A stretch of 64,000 nucleotides of DNA, taken from contig CANJLW010000003.1 in NCBI GenBank assembly GCA_947475245.1, positions 1 through 64,000 on the forward strand, written 5' to 3'. The notes beneath the pieces are model-generated. The model made no database searches, was not told the DNA's origin, and worked only from the letters and a program-made list of their open reading frames with translations. This document shows positions 45,508-54,493 of the stretch, piece by piece (position 1 is the stretch's first letter; every line of letters begins with the position of its first letter). The position numbers and the translations under genes were made by a program. This DNA comes from Acetobacteraceae bacterium. Its GTDB lineage: Bacteria; Pseudomonadota; Alphaproteobacteria; Acetobacterales; Acetobacteraceae.

Positions 45508-45690
45508 ATGGATCGAGAACTCGCCGCGGCAATGGCCCGCGCCGCAGGACTGGACAAGGCTTTGGCGGAATTTCCCGACGATGTGATGGGCGCGGCGGCG
45601 CAGGCGTTGGATAACGCCGGCGCGGTGCAATACCCCACCGATCCCGCCGCCGAACCGTGGCCGCCGATGCGCCCGGGGGTGGGACTATGA
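45508..45690 (+). CDS. Small AtzG-like (DUF4089-type) protein preceding the amidase
   Basis: A 60-residue acidic helical protein (MDRELAAAMARAAGLDKALAEF...), ending in a Pro-rich tail WPPMRPGVGL. AGGGG stands before ATG 45508, and its TGA overlaps the amidase ATG (ATGA). Small proteins in this position, AtzG-like, form a stable complex with the amidase AtzE and are needed for its stability. The similarity here rests on size, position and composition, not on a clear sequence match. Confidence 0.65.
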   Translation: MDRELAAAMARAAGLDKALAEFPDDVMGAAAQALDNAGAVQYPTDPAAEPWPPMRPGVGL

Positions 45691-47081
45691 CCGACCTTCA
45701 TTGGATGACCGCGTCGGACGCCGCCAAGGCGTTTGCCGCGAAGACGCTCTCTCCCGTCGAAATGATGACGGCGCTGCTGCAACGGGTCGAAGCGCTGGAC
45801 CCGAAGCTGAACGCGTTCATCCGCCTGGACGGCGACGCGGCGATGGACGCGGCGCGGTCGGCGGAGCGTGAAATCGCCGCCGGACGGGTGCGCGGGCCGC
45901 TGCACGGCGTTCCCGTCGGCATCAAGGACATCATCGATGTCGCGGGGCTGCCGACGACGGCACACTCCAAAATCCTGCTGGACAATGTCGCCAAGGCGGA
46001 CGCCGTCGTGGTGGGCAAGCTGCGCCAGGCGGGCGCGATCGTGATGGGCAAGCTGTCGACGCATGAATTCGCGATCGGTGGGCCGAGCTTCGATTTGCCG
46101 TTTCCGCCGGCGCGTAATCCGTGGAATCCGGATCACCATCCCGGCGGCTCCTCGTCAGGCTCCGGCGCGGGCGTGGCGGCCGGGCTGTTCCCGATGGCGC
46201 TGGGCACGGATACCGGCGGTTCGGTCCGCAACCCCGCCAGCGTCTGCGGCATCGTCGGCCTGAAGCCGACCTATGGGCTGGTGTCTCGGCGCGGCGTGAT
46301 GCCCCTGTCGTTCACCCTGGATCACGTCGGCCCCATGACCCGCACGGTCGCGGACAACGCGCTGATGCTGGATGTCATCGCCGGCCATGATTCGGGCGAT
46401 CCCGGCAGTTCCGCGACGCAGGAACGCAATTTCGGCCGCACGATCGGCCGCGGCGTGCGCGGCATGCGCATCGGGTTCGTCCGCCATTTCCACGAAACCG
46501 ACGTTCCCGCCCACCCCGAAGTCACGGCCGCGCTGGAAGATGCCGCTCGGCTGTTCCAGGCAGAGGGCGCGGAGGTCGAGACGGTCCGACTGCCGACCCT
46601 GGCGGAATTCGCCGGCATCAACCGGGTGATTCTATGCAGCGAGGCATGGTCGATCCACGGCCCGTGGCTCCGCACCCGCCCCGGCGATTACGGCCAACTG
46701 GCTCGGCGACGGCTGCTGCCGGGCGCGTTCATGAACGCGGGGGATTATGTCGGCGCCCAGCGTCGGCGGGCGGAACTGATCGCGGCGGTGGAAGACGCGC
46801 TGCGCGATTACGACGTTCTGTTGTGCGCCAGTTCGATGGACCCGGCGAGCCGGATCGACGACGCGGCGGAAACCGCGCGGACCTATCCGCGGCAGGCGCG
46901 CGCGCCGTTCAACGTGACCGGTCACCCGGCGTTGGCGATGATGTCGGGGCTGTCGAGCAACGGGCTGCCGGTATCGCTGCAACTGGTCGGGCGCTATTTC
47001 GACGACGCAACCGTGCTGCGCGTCGCCGCCGCGTATGAACACATCGCGGGGTGGCACAAGCGGAAGCCGCCGATCGGATAG
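45687..47081 (+). CDS. Amidase signature family hydrolase (AtzE/GatA-like)
   Basis: A 464-residue amidase. The Ser-cisSer-Lys triad is visible: Lys in VGIKDIIDVAG, the cis-Ser in GGSSSGSGAGVA, and the nucleophile Ser in DTGGSVRNPASVCG. The family hydrolyses amides of many kinds; the coupled AtzG-like gene suggests an AtzE-type enzyme acting on a biuret- or malonamide-like compound, which is inference. It is not GatA, since no gatB or gatC is present. GGGGGTGGG precedes ATG 45687. Confidence 0.88.
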   Translation: MTDLHWMTASDAAKAFAAKTLSPVEMMTALLQRVEALDPKLNAFIRLDGDAAMDAARSAEREIAAGRVRGPLHGVPVGIKDIIDVAGLPTTAHSKILLDNVAKADAVVVGKLRQAGAIVMGKLSTHEFAIGGPSFDLPFPPARNPWNPDHHPGGSSSGSGAGVAAGLFPMALGTDTGGSVRNPASVCGIVGLKPTYGLVSRRGVMPLSFTLDHVGPMTRTVADNALMLDVIAGHDSGDPGSSATQERNFGRTIGRGVRGMRIGFVRHFHETDVPAHPEVTAALEDAARLFQAEGAEVETVRLPTLAEFAGINRVILCSEAWSIHGPWLRTRPGDYGQLARRRLLPGAFMNAGDYVGAQRRRAELIAAVEDALRDYDVLLCASSMDPASRIDDAAETARTYPRQARAPFNVTGHPALAMMSGLSSNGLPVSLQLVGRYFDDATVLRVAAAYEHIAGWHKRKPPIG

Positions 47082-47086
47082 CACCC

Positions 47087-47968
47087 ATGTCCCTTGATTC
47101 CGGTCCCACGTCGCGGGTGTTTTTCTCCCAACGGCTGCGGCTGCATTACGTCGATTGGGGGAACCCGGATGCACCGCCGTTACTGCTGCTGCACGGCGGG
47201 CGGGATCACTGCCGCAACTGGGACTGGGTGGCGCGGGCCTTGCGCGACGACTACCACGTCGTCGCGCCCGACCTGCGCGGGCATGGCGATTCCGCGTGGT
47301 CGGAGTCCAGCCACTACACGATGGCGAACTACGTCTACGATCTGGCGCAGGTGATCCATCAGCAAAAGCTGGCGCCGCTGTCGATCATCGCGCATTCGTT
47401 GGGCGGCAACGTCGCGCTGCGCTACACCGGCATCTACCCGGAAAACGTCCGCCGCCTGGTGGCGATCGAAGGGTTGGGGCCGGGGCCGAAGCAAAACGCG
47501 CAGAGCGACAAGACGCCGATCGCCGAACGAATGCGCACCTGGATCGACGCGCAGCGGGCGCTGTCGGGGCGGCGACCGCATCGCTATCCGACAATGGACG
47601 CCGCCTATGCCCGCATGCACGAAGCCAACGCGCATCTGTCCGCCGAACAGGCGCGTCATTTGACTCAGCACGGGGTGAACCAGAACGAGGACGGCACCTA
47701 TAGCTGGAAATTCGACCAATATGTGCGGCTTTGGCCGGCCTACGACATGACGCGCGACGCGATCGCCGAACTCTGGTCACGCATCGAATGCCCGACGATG
47801 CTGGTCTATGGCACCGAAAGCTGGGCGCGCAATCCGGCGGAGGATGGGCGGGCGGATTATTTCCGCAATGCGGAGGTGTTGGGCGTGCCGGGGGCCGGTC
47901 ACTGGGTGCATCACGACCGGTTGGACTTCTTTTTGGAGAATGTGCGGCGTTTTCTGGCCGCGCCGTAG
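47087..47968 (+). CDS. Alpha/beta-fold hydrolase
   Basis: A 293-residue hydrolase that follows the amidase by 5 bases. The oxyanion region LLLHGGRDHCRNWDW, the nucleophile elbow AHSLGGN, Asp in MLVYGTESWARNPAEDG and His in GAGHWVHHD form the usual set. It probably hydrolyses an ester or a C-C bond in the same route as the amidase. ATG 47087 is chosen because upstream in-frame codons fall inside the amidase gene. Confidence 0.88.
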   Translation: MSLDSGPTSRVFFSQRLRLHYVDWGNPDAPPLLLLHGGRDHCRNWDWVARALRDDYHVVAPDLRGHGDSAWSESSHYTMANYVYDLAQVIHQQKLAPLSIIAHSLGGNVALRYTGIYPENVRRLVAIEGLGPGPKQNAQSDKTPIAERMRTWIDAQRALSGRRPHRYPTMDAAYARMHEANAHLSAEQARHLTQHGVNQNEDGTYSWKFDQYVRLWPAYDMTRDAIAELWSRIECPTMLVYGTESWARNPAEDGRADYFRNAEVLGVPGAGHWVHHDRLDFFLENVRRFLAAP

Positions 47969-48046
47969 TGTTCTGTCACAGTTTTGGCTAGGATCGCCTT
48001 AAGTAGACACTCGTAAGCACCTCACACCTCGGTCAGCGACAGGGTC

Positions 48047-49963
48047 ATGCTTCTGGAACGGTTATGGCGGGCTATGTCGTTCAGGCCCTTGGTCGTACTG
48101 ACGCGTCAGGATGGGGCGCCGGCGCGCTTCAGCAGCCGCGCGCGACGCCATGCGACGCGAATTTGCCGGAAGATCGCGGTGATAACGGCGGTCATCGTCG
48201 CCTGCATGTGGCTGTTTATCGTGGGGTCCGTGCGCTCGGAATTCGAACAGGCGATGATCCGCGGCCGGATCGACGCAAAGAACCTGACCGCCGCCTTCGC
48301 CGACGAGATAACGCACACCTTCGACCGCATCTCCGCGGCGATGGAGTTGATCGATAACGACGTGCGTACCGCGCTGGACACGCCCGGCGGCAAGTTCAGC
48401 CTGGATCGGTGGACGAAGGAGGTTCCCAGTTTCATGCGGCCGGCGACGCATGTCAGCATCGTCAATCCGGCGGGCGATCTGGTGTTCAGCACGATGAAGC
48501 TTGGCCCGAACAAGATCAACCTGTCCGACCGCGACTACTTCACCGAACAACGTGATCGACGCGATGCGGGCATGATCATCAGTCCGGCCCTGTCGGGCCG
48601 GGTGGGACCGACTCCGATGATCCATGTCTCCCGGCGGTTGGAAAAGCCGGACGGCACGCTGCAATGCGTTTTGCTGTTCATTCTGACGCCGCCCGACCTG
48701 ACCAACCTGCATCGGTCGATCGATCTGGGCCCCAAGGGCGCGCTGGCCATTATCGGCACCGACGGCCTGATCCGCGCGCGGTTCAGCGCCGATCATCCCG
48801 ATGGTCTGTATGGCATCGGCACCAACGTCTTCTCGCCGCCATTTCCGATGACGCTGGCGCCGGGCGCGGTCTCGGCCTTCATCCGCATCGGCCTCGTGGA
48901 TGGGGTAGAGCGGCTGTACACCGTCCAGCGGCTGGAAAAATATCCGCTGATGGTCAACGTCGCCTTGGACCTGGATCGGATTGTCGGCACGGCGCGCGCG
49001 CATGCCTGGCTGGTCGCCGCGATCGGCACGGCGGCATCGATCCTGCTGGCGGCGCTGGCCTGGCTGTTGATGCGGGAAGTCTGGCGGCGCACAACGCGGG
49101 AGATCGAGTTGGAGATCGAACGCGATCACCTGGTGACGGCGCGGGCGCGCATCGATGCCGATCGCGGCACTCTGGCCGACGCGAATACGGCCTTGCTGGC
49201 CAGCATGCAGGCGGCGGAAGCGGCCAGCCGAGCGAAGTCGGAGTTCCTGGCGAATATGAGCCATGAATTGCGGACGCCGCTGCACGCGATCATCGGTTTC
49301 TCCGAGATCATCAAGGACCAGGCGCCCAAGCGCGGCAACGGCCCGCCCATCGCGGATTATGCGACCGACATTCTGAACTCCGGCCGGCATTTGCTGGAAC
49401 TGATCAACGCCGTGCTGGATATCGCCAAGGTCGAGTCCGGAACGGCGCATCTGACGGAAGTCTCCATCCGTCCGCTGGATCTGGTGCGCGCCGGGGTGAC
49501 CTCCATCCGCACGCAGGCGCAGCGACGCAAGCAGACGGTGGATACGGCGATACCCGACGATCTGCCGACGATCCGGGGCGACGTAACGCGGCTGCGGCAG
49601 GTGCTGATCAATCTGCTGTCGAACGCGGTGAAGTTCACGCCGGAAGGCGGACGGATCGACGTTTCGGCCCATCGGGAGACGGATGGCACATTGCTGCTGC
49701 GTGTGACCGATACCGGGATCGGCATGACCGACGCCGAGATGGCGATCGCGCTGGAACCGTTCGGGCAGGTCGATAATTCTCTGTCGCGCGCCACTGACGG
49801 CACCGGGCTGGGGCTGCCGCTGGCGCGCAAGCTGATGGAGTTGCACGGCGGCTCCCTGACCCTGCGCAGCGTCAAGGGTCAGGGCACGACGGCGGAAATG
49901 CGGTTGCCGGCCGAACGTGTCGGCCCGATGGGGATCAACGCGACCGGTATGGTGGAGGGCTGA
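48047..49963 (+). CDS. Sensor histidine kinase with periplasmic Cache-like domain
   Basis: A 638-residue membrane kinase. A first helix (about 43-62), a periplasmic dCache/PAS-like sensor region (about 65-300, with LSDRDYFTEQRDRRD near the middle), a second helix (about 308-328), a coiled linker with AASRAKSEFLANM, a HisKA domain with the phospho-acceptor His406 in SHELRTPLH, and an HATPase domain (NLLSNAVKFTPEGG, DTGIGM, GTGLGLPLA). The sensor type suggests a small-molecule ligand. No response regulator or receiver domain follows, so its partner is elsewhere. Confidence 0.9.
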   Translation: MLLERLWRAMSFRPLVVLTRQDGAPARFSSRARRHATRICRKIAVITAVIVACMWLFIVGSVRSEFEQAMIRGRIDAKNLTAAFADEITHTFDRISAAMELIDNDVRTALDTPGGKFSLDRWTKEVPSFMRPATHVSIVNPAGDLVFSTMKLGPNKINLSDRDYFTEQRDRRDAGMIISPALSGRVGPTPMIHVSRRLEKPDGTLQCVLLFILTPPDLTNLHRSIDLGPKGALAIIGTDGLIRARFSADHPDGLYGIGTNVFSPPFPMTLAPGAVSAFIRIGLVDGVERLYTVQRLEKYPLMVNVALDLDRIVGTARAHAWLVAAIGTAASILLAALAWLLMREVWRRTTREIELEIERDHLVTARARIDADRGTLADANTALLASMQAAEAASRAKSEFLANMSHELRTPLHAIIGFSEIIKDQAPKRGNGPPIADYATDILNSGRHLLELINAVLDIAKVESGTAHLTEVSIRPLDLVRAGVTSIRTQAQRRKQTVDTAIPDDLPTIRGDVTRLRQVLINLLSNAVKFTPEGGRIDVSAHRETDGTLLLRVTDTGIGMTDAEMAIALEPFGQVDNSLSRATDGTGLGLPLARKLMELHGGSLTLRSVKGQGTTAEMRLPAERVGPMGINATGMVEG

Positions 49964-50032
49964 AACCTTTGGTGACGTGACGGGAATACGGAAATGGTTC
50001 CATTGCGGGATGGATATCGTTAATCTTTCGCC

Positions 50033-50812
50033 GTGCTTCTCATCGACCCTCGCCGCCACGCTATCTCTCAATCGCTCGGCGCGATTCGATTTCCATTTCT
50101 GTTTGAGAAATCCGCCCGTAACCTGTCGGCCGCGAAAGCGCTGCTGGTTCGACTGCACCAGGGACCGGCGCTGATCCGCGCCCTGGTAGCGGAACTCGCG
50201 ACCCATGCCGGCGGCGCGCGAACCGGTGCCGCGCGACCGACTGATGTGCTGGAACTGGCCGCGCAGGCCATCGCCAACGGGAAAATCCAGGTCGGGCGGC
50301 AGTTGCAACCGGCGGCGAAGATCCATTTCAATCCGGAAGCGGCAGCGCAAACAGTCGGCTTCGGCACCGCCATTTTCCTGACGGAAAAGGTCGCGAAGGA
50401 TTTTCTGACCGCCGCGTTCAAGGACCCGGAAGACAAGCGCGCCTTCCTGCGCGCCCTGACCAGCCCGCCCGACGGCGTATCGGTCAGCGGCGCGGGGGGC
50501 GACCCGATCTCCGTTCTGGCGCCTCTGTTGTCGCGGCAACGGCTGGTTCTGGTGCCGCTGGATGCCAGTTATCGGCGCGTGCGGCTGAGCTGGCTGAAGC
50601 GTGTGCCGCCGCCGGAACCGGAAACCCCGGTCGCCGCGCCGCCGCCCCGCCCGTCCGCCCCGCCGCCGCCGGCGATGCCCAGCGCACCGGCGAGCGTCCT
50701 GCCCGAGCCGCCGGAAGTTCCGTCACCGCAGGCGCTGGCGTTACTGGACGCGTCGAAGCTGGGCATTCCGTTCTGCCAGGAATGCATGGCGAAGGCGTTG
50801 TCGCTTGTCTGA
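50033..50812 (+). CDS. Unknown protein coupled to a DUF4123 adaptor
   Basis: A 259-residue protein of unknown family. Residues 1 to about 185 look like one folded domain (FPFLFEKSARNLSAAKALLVRLH, then LTEKVAKDFLTAAFKDPEDKRAFLRAL). A Pro/Ala-rich linker (about 198-232) and a short tail with a CxxC (FCQEC) follow. It has no signal peptide. The GTG start lacks a clear Shine-Dalgarno sequence. The 3' end overlaps the DUF4123 gene by 8 bases. Because DUF4123 adaptors load type VI effectors, this could be an effector or structural partner, but that is inference; no T6SS genes are in the window. Confidence 0.6.
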   Translation: MLLIDPRRHAISQSLGAIRFPFLFEKSARNLSAAKALLVRLHQGPALIRALVAELATHAGGARTGAARPTDVLELAAQAIANGKIQVGRQLQPAAKIHFNPEAAAQTVGFGTAIFLTEKVAKDFLTAAFKDPEDKRAFLRALTSPPDGVSVSGAGGDPISVLAPLLSRQRLVLVPLDASYRRVRLSWLKRVPPPEPETPVAAPPPRPSAPPPPAMPSAPASVLPEPPEVPSPQALALLDASKLGIPFCQECMAKALSLV

Positions 50813-51398
50813 CTCGATCGACAGCCTGCGCGGCGATGCCACGGCGCGGGAACGCGCGGCAGGCATTCTGTGGCACCAGGGCGGTTCGACGGCGCGCGGT
50901 CGGCAACCCTATCTGTACGCGATCCTCGACGCGGCACGCGATCCGCGCATCTATCAAGGGCTGCGCGGGCTGGCCGCGACCGAGCAGATCGCCAGCCTGT
51001 ATCAGGGACGCGCGGCGCGGGAACTGGCGGCGGTGTCGCCCTATCTGGTGTGCCTGGGCACGTCCGATCGCGTCTTTCAGTGGATTTGGGAACAGGGATG
51101 GGGCCAAAGCTGGGGGATTTTCTTCTGGTCGCTGGTCTCCACCGAAACACTGCGCTCGCATTTCCGCCGCCTGACGTTGGTGCAGACGGATGGTGGAGAG
51201 CGTCTGCTGTTCCGCTTCTACGACCCGCGCGTGCTGCGCCCCTTCGCGCCCACCTGCGACGCGGCGCAGGTCAAGGAGTTGTTCGGACCGGTGCAGCGAT
51301 ACATGATGGAGGACGAAAGCGGCTCCTCCATCCTGACCTACCGGGTGAACGGCGATCAGGTCACGACCTCGGTCGATCGCCTGGACAGGGATGGCTGA
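50805..51398 (+). CDS. DUF4123 domain protein (T6SS effector-adaptor type)
   Basis: A 197-residue protein of the DUF4123 family, whose members (Tap/TEC) bind T6SS effectors and hand them to VgrG. Recognisable are LYAILDAARDPRIYQGL, SLYQGRAARELAAVSPYLVCL, and GWGQSWGIFFWS ... LLFRFYDPRVLRPFAPTCD. The TTG at 50805, with GAAGG 9 bases upstream, starts inside the preceding gene, which shows coupled translation. No VgrG or PAAR gene accompanies it, so it may serve an orphan island or a distant secretion locus. Confidence 0.82.
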   Translation: MSDSIDSLRGDATARERAAGILWHQGGSTARGRQPYLYAILDAARDPRIYQGLRGLAATEQIASLYQGRAARELAAVSPYLVCLGTSDRVFQWIWEQGWGQSWGIFFWSLVSTETLRSHFRRLTLVQTDGGERLLFRFYDPRVLRPFAPTCDAAQVKELFGPVQRYMMEDESGSSILTYRVNGDQVTTSVDRLDRDG

Positions 51399-51457
51399 AC
51401 GCAGCCAGATTTCACGCGTCCCTACTCACTAATCCCCCCTGCTAACGGATAAAACCC

Positions 51458-51760
51458 ATGAAACTGTCCGAGATCGCTCAGGTGATCCGCAGCAAGAACG
51501 CCGGTCCGCGGCGCCTGACGCTGGATGTCATGTTCGCCAACGATGCCGACTACCAACGCGTTGCGCAGTCGCCGGCACTGAGCGCGGAGACCGTCGGCCG
51601 CCTGTATGGCGTCCCGGCCGGGGAAGTGACCGTGATCCCCTATCCTGTGGGACGCGCGATCAAGATCGTGTTGGCGCGCAAGATCATGGCCGGCGATCCC
51701 GGCGATTTCGACATTTACGGCGCGCAGCAGCACGCGCCCTTGCTGGGGATTGAGATATGA
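51458..51760 (+). CDS. DUF4387 domain protein (AtuB-like)
   Basis: A 100-residue protein of the DUF4387 family (LSEIAQVIRSKNAGPRRLTLDV at the start, FDIYGAQQHAPLLGIEI at the end). Its function is not known. It overlaps the AtuA-like gene by ATGA, and in many bacteria the two domains are neighbours or are fused, so a complex is likely. Confidence 0.83.
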   Translation: MKLSEIAQVIRSKNAGPRRLTLDVMFANDADYQRVAQSPALSAETVGRLYGVPAGEVTVIPYPVGRAIKIVLARKIMAGDPGDFDIYGAQQHAPLLGIEI

Positions 51761-53151
51761 GCGCGTCCGGCCGCATTCTGGCGGAGCTTCGCCGCAATCG
51801 CCGCCCGATGCGGTTTCTGGGCGCGTCGGGCCAGTTGGGCTACGGCATCCCGACCCCCGCGTTCAATGCCGGGCTGGCCCGCATGCCCGATCTGATCGGC
51901 TGCGACATGGGCTCGATCGACATCGGCCCGACCTATCTGGGCAAGGGGGAGATGGCGACCTCCCCCGAAGCGACGCGGCGGGATTTGCGCAAGGTGTTGC
52001 AGGGCGCGCGGTCGATCGACGTGCCGCTGGTGATCGGATCGGCCGGGTCCGCCGGCGCGGGACCGCATCTGGACGCGACGCTGGAACTGATCCGCGACAT
52101 CGCGCGCGCCGACGGGTTGTCGTTCCGCATGGCGGTGATCCGCGCCGATATGGAACGGCCGATGCTGTTGCAGGCGTTGCACGAAGGTCGGATCGTCGGG
52201 CTGGACGACATGCCCGACCTGACGGAAGCCGATATTCGCGATTCGTCCCATATCGTCGGACAGATGGGCATGGGCGCGTTTCGGCGGGCGTTGGAGGCCG
52301 ATGTCGATGTGATCGTGGCAGGACGTGCCTGCGACACATCCATCTTCGCCGCGCTGCCGACGATGCTGGGCTTCCCGACCGGCCTGTCGGTGCATATGGC
52401 CAAGATCATCGAATGCGCCAGCCTGTGCTGCGTGCCGGGCGGCCGGGACTCGATCCTGGCTGTGCTGGACGACGAGGGCTTTGTGTTGGAAAGCATGAAC
52501 CCCGAACGACGCGCGACCCCGACCTCCGTCGCCGCGCATAGTCTTTACGAGCAATCGGACCCATTCACGGTGTACGAGCCGGAAGGCGCGCTGCATCTGA
52601 GCAACGCGCATTACGAGGCCGTGGACGAACGGCGGACGCGCGTGACCGGCGCGACCTGGACGGACACCGATGCGCCGACGATCAAGATGGAAGGCGCGCT
52701 GAAAATCGGCGAACGCGCGGTGCTGCTGGCCGGCGCGGCGGACCCGAGGTTTATCGCGCAAAGCAAGGAGATCCTGCCGAAGCTGGCCGAACTGGTGCGG
52801 GAACTGGTGTGCGAGGACACGCCGCAGGACTACACGCTGCGGTTTCGCGTTTACGGCGTGGACGGCGTGCGGATGGTGGTGCCCGAGGGCGAGGCGACGC
52901 CCGGCGAAGCGTTCATTATGGGCGAATGCATCGCCCCGACCCGCGAACGCGCATCGGAAGTGGTGCGCACTTGCAAGCAGTATCTGCTGCACTACGGCTA
53001 TCCCGGCCGGCTATCGACGGCGGGAAACCTGGCATTTCCGTTCACTCCGCCGGAAGTATCTCTGGGCGCGGCATATCGGTTCAATGTTTACCACCTGCTG
53101 CGGGTGGACGACCCGGACGCGCTGTTTCCGATGACGGTGGAGACGTTGTAG
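51757..53151 (+). CDS. AtuA/DUF1446 family protein
   Basis: A 464-residue protein of the acyclic terpene utilisation AtuA family. Conserved blocks are FLGASGQLGYGIP, LIGCDMGSIDIGPTYLGKG, IGSAGSAGAGPHLDATLELI, and DVIVAGRACDTSIFAALP. AtuA is linked to catabolism of branched terpenoid acids in Pseudomonas, but this widely spread subtype has no shown function. It lacks the other Atu genes (AtuC-H), so terpene use cannot be inferred. Confidence 0.85.
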   Translation: MSASGRILAELRRNRRPMRFLGASGQLGYGIPTPAFNAGLARMPDLIGCDMGSIDIGPTYLGKGEMATSPEATRRDLRKVLQGARSIDVPLVIGSAGSAGAGPHLDATLELIRDIARADGLSFRMAVIRADMERPMLLQALHEGRIVGLDDMPDLTEADIRDSSHIVGQMGMGAFRRALEADVDVIVAGRACDTSIFAALPTMLGFPTGLSVHMAKIIECASLCCVPGGRDSILAVLDDEGFVLESMNPERRATPTSVAAHSLYEQSDPFTVYEPEGALHLSNAHYEAVDERRTRVTGATWTDTDAPTIKMEGALKIGERAVLLAGAADPRFIAQSKEILPKLAELVRELVCEDTPQDYTLRFRVYGVDGVRMVVPEGEATPGEAFIMGECIAPTRERASEVVRTCKQYLLHYGYPGRLSTAGNLAFPFTPPEVSLGAAYRFNVYHLLRVDDPDALFPMTVETL

Positions 53152-53159
53152 GGGGGAAG

Positions 53160-53183
53160 AACCTGCCGCCAGCGCGGCAGGTT
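53160..53183 (+). terminator. Hairpin after the AtuA-like gene
   Basis: AACCTGCCGC pairs perfectly with GCGGCAGGTT around CAGC, starting 9 bases past the stop. No T-tract follows, so termination by this hairpin alone is doubtful. The rest of the gap to 53359 has nothing recognised. Confidence 0.45.
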
Positions 53184-53359
53184 CACGGTGCAGCTTCGGG
53201 GTCGGAAGGTCCGCCGCCTTCAGGCTCCCCTCACTGGCGAACCACCATTACGGGTAACCGAACAACAGTTTACCCCGGCACGCCTCTTCCAGCGTTGAAT
53301 CGCTCAGCCAGACGGATTAAATCTGGAGTCGGATTGGATTTTTCTTGGAGTATCGCCCG

Positions 53360-53596
53360 ATGGCCGAAGTCCGCTTCCAGGTCGACGACGCCTATCTTCA
53401 GACAATCAAGGATCGGCTGGGCGAGAGAAATGCAAAAAACACGGACCTCGTGCGCGACGCGTTGACAATACTCAGTTGGGCCGCGGAAGAGCGCAGTAAG
53501 GGACGATATATCCTGTCCAGCGAACGTGATGGATCGGATGTCGGTCGACTGGTCATGCCCACTCTCGAAGCCGTCGTGCCGGTGGGCTCGAGATAG
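53360..53596 (+). CDS. Small ribbon-helix-helix-like protein
   Basis: A 78-residue protein. The start AEVRFQVDDAYLQTIKDRLG, followed by NTDLVRDALTILSWAAEE, has the beta-strand then two-helix pattern of ribbon-helix-helix DNA-binding proteins such as antitoxins and ParD/CopG types. GGAG lies 9 bases before ATG 53360. The following gene starts 41 bases downstream in the same direction. It could regulate that pair, but no operator is seen. Confidence 0.6.
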   Translation: MAEVRFQVDDAYLQTIKDRLGERNAKNTDLVRDALTILSWAAEERSKGRYILSSERDGSDVGRLVMPTLEAVVPVGSR

Positions 53597-53637
53597 CTCC
53601 CAGAACGGGCTGCATCTTTACTTGATGGAAAGTGTGC

Positions 53638-54360
53638 ATGAGCGGCAGCGCCCCAACTCCAACGGGTCAAGGTGCCCAAACCCAGCACCCCAAACCACCA
53701 GCGGTCGAGGATGTCGCAGACGCCAAACTCCAAAAACCCGGGCCTCCGCCCAATTTTGGGGAACTGTCCCCTACACAACAAATGGGCCTCCAATTCGGTC
53801 GGAAGCTCATCTGCCTCCTCAGCGCCGCCGGACTGATCTTACTCGTAGGCTGGGGAGTCCTGTCCGTCGCACAGGAAAGCTACCGGCAATCCACCTACGA
53901 CAAAATCGTCCCCCTGCTCACCCAACCGCCGCAAACCGCGGATATCGACCGGGTCATCCGCGGCATCGAAGCCGAACGGCTGCATCCCCCTCCCGCCGAC
54001 GACTCAATCCGCCGAACGACGTTGGCATTGACCGACGAAGCCCTGAACAACAAAGACACGCCGCAGTGGCTGACCGGCGCGCTCAAGCGCTGTCGAACCG
54101 CCCTGACCGCGTCCGCCGCGGATGGCATCGACGACTGTCTGACCGGCCTCAACGTCCTCAAACTGCAATCCGCCCGCGCCGATCTCTCGCCGGAACGCGC
54201 CCGCGCCACCGTCGACATCCTCAAGCAACTCGGTCAGGCGCAGCAGGAACAACGGGCCAGTTGGCTGCAACTCGCCCAGACAATCCTGTTGAACCTCCTG
54301 CTCCCCCTCCTGACAGCAGTCTTCGGCTATGCCTTCGGTCGCGAGCAGGCAAATTCCTGA
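53638..54360 (+). CDS. Unknown two-helix membrane protein
   Basis: A 240-residue protein without a recognised family. A Pro-rich disordered N-terminus (1 to about 52) is followed by a first helix (about 58-80), a charged and Arg-rich periplasmic or cytosolic region of about 130 residues, and a second helix near 214-234 (TILLNLLLPLLTAVFGYAFG), ending GREQANS. GGAAAG precedes the ATG. Its base composition is a little less GC-rich than its neighbours. With the small protein before it, it forms a two-gene unit of unknown role. Confidence 0.65.
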   Translation: MSGSAPTPTGQGAQTQHPKPPAVEDVADAKLQKPGPPPNFGELSPTQQMGLQFGRKLICLLSAAGLILLVGWGVLSVAQESYRQSTYDKIVPLLTQPPQTADIDRVIRGIEAERLHPPPADDSIRRTTLALTDEALNNKDTPQWLTGALKRCRTALTASAADGIDDCLTGLNVLKLQSARADLSPERARATVDILKQLGQAQQEQRASWLQLAQTILLNLLLPLLTAVFGYAFGREQANS

Positions 54361-54493
54361 CCAGCCCCGCGCTGTTGAGCATCCTCCCGTAGCCAGCTAA
54401 CGTCCCCGAGAACCGACCAGTCAGGTCGGCACCCAGAGGATCGTCGCTTGCCCCCAATACCTTGCCATACCGGCGCGGACCCGCGCTGACGCC

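Noticed and set aside
48062-50539. An 825-codon leftward ORF across the sensor kinase
   Set aside because: It runs opposite to a kinase with complete motifs and has no recognisable sequence of its own.
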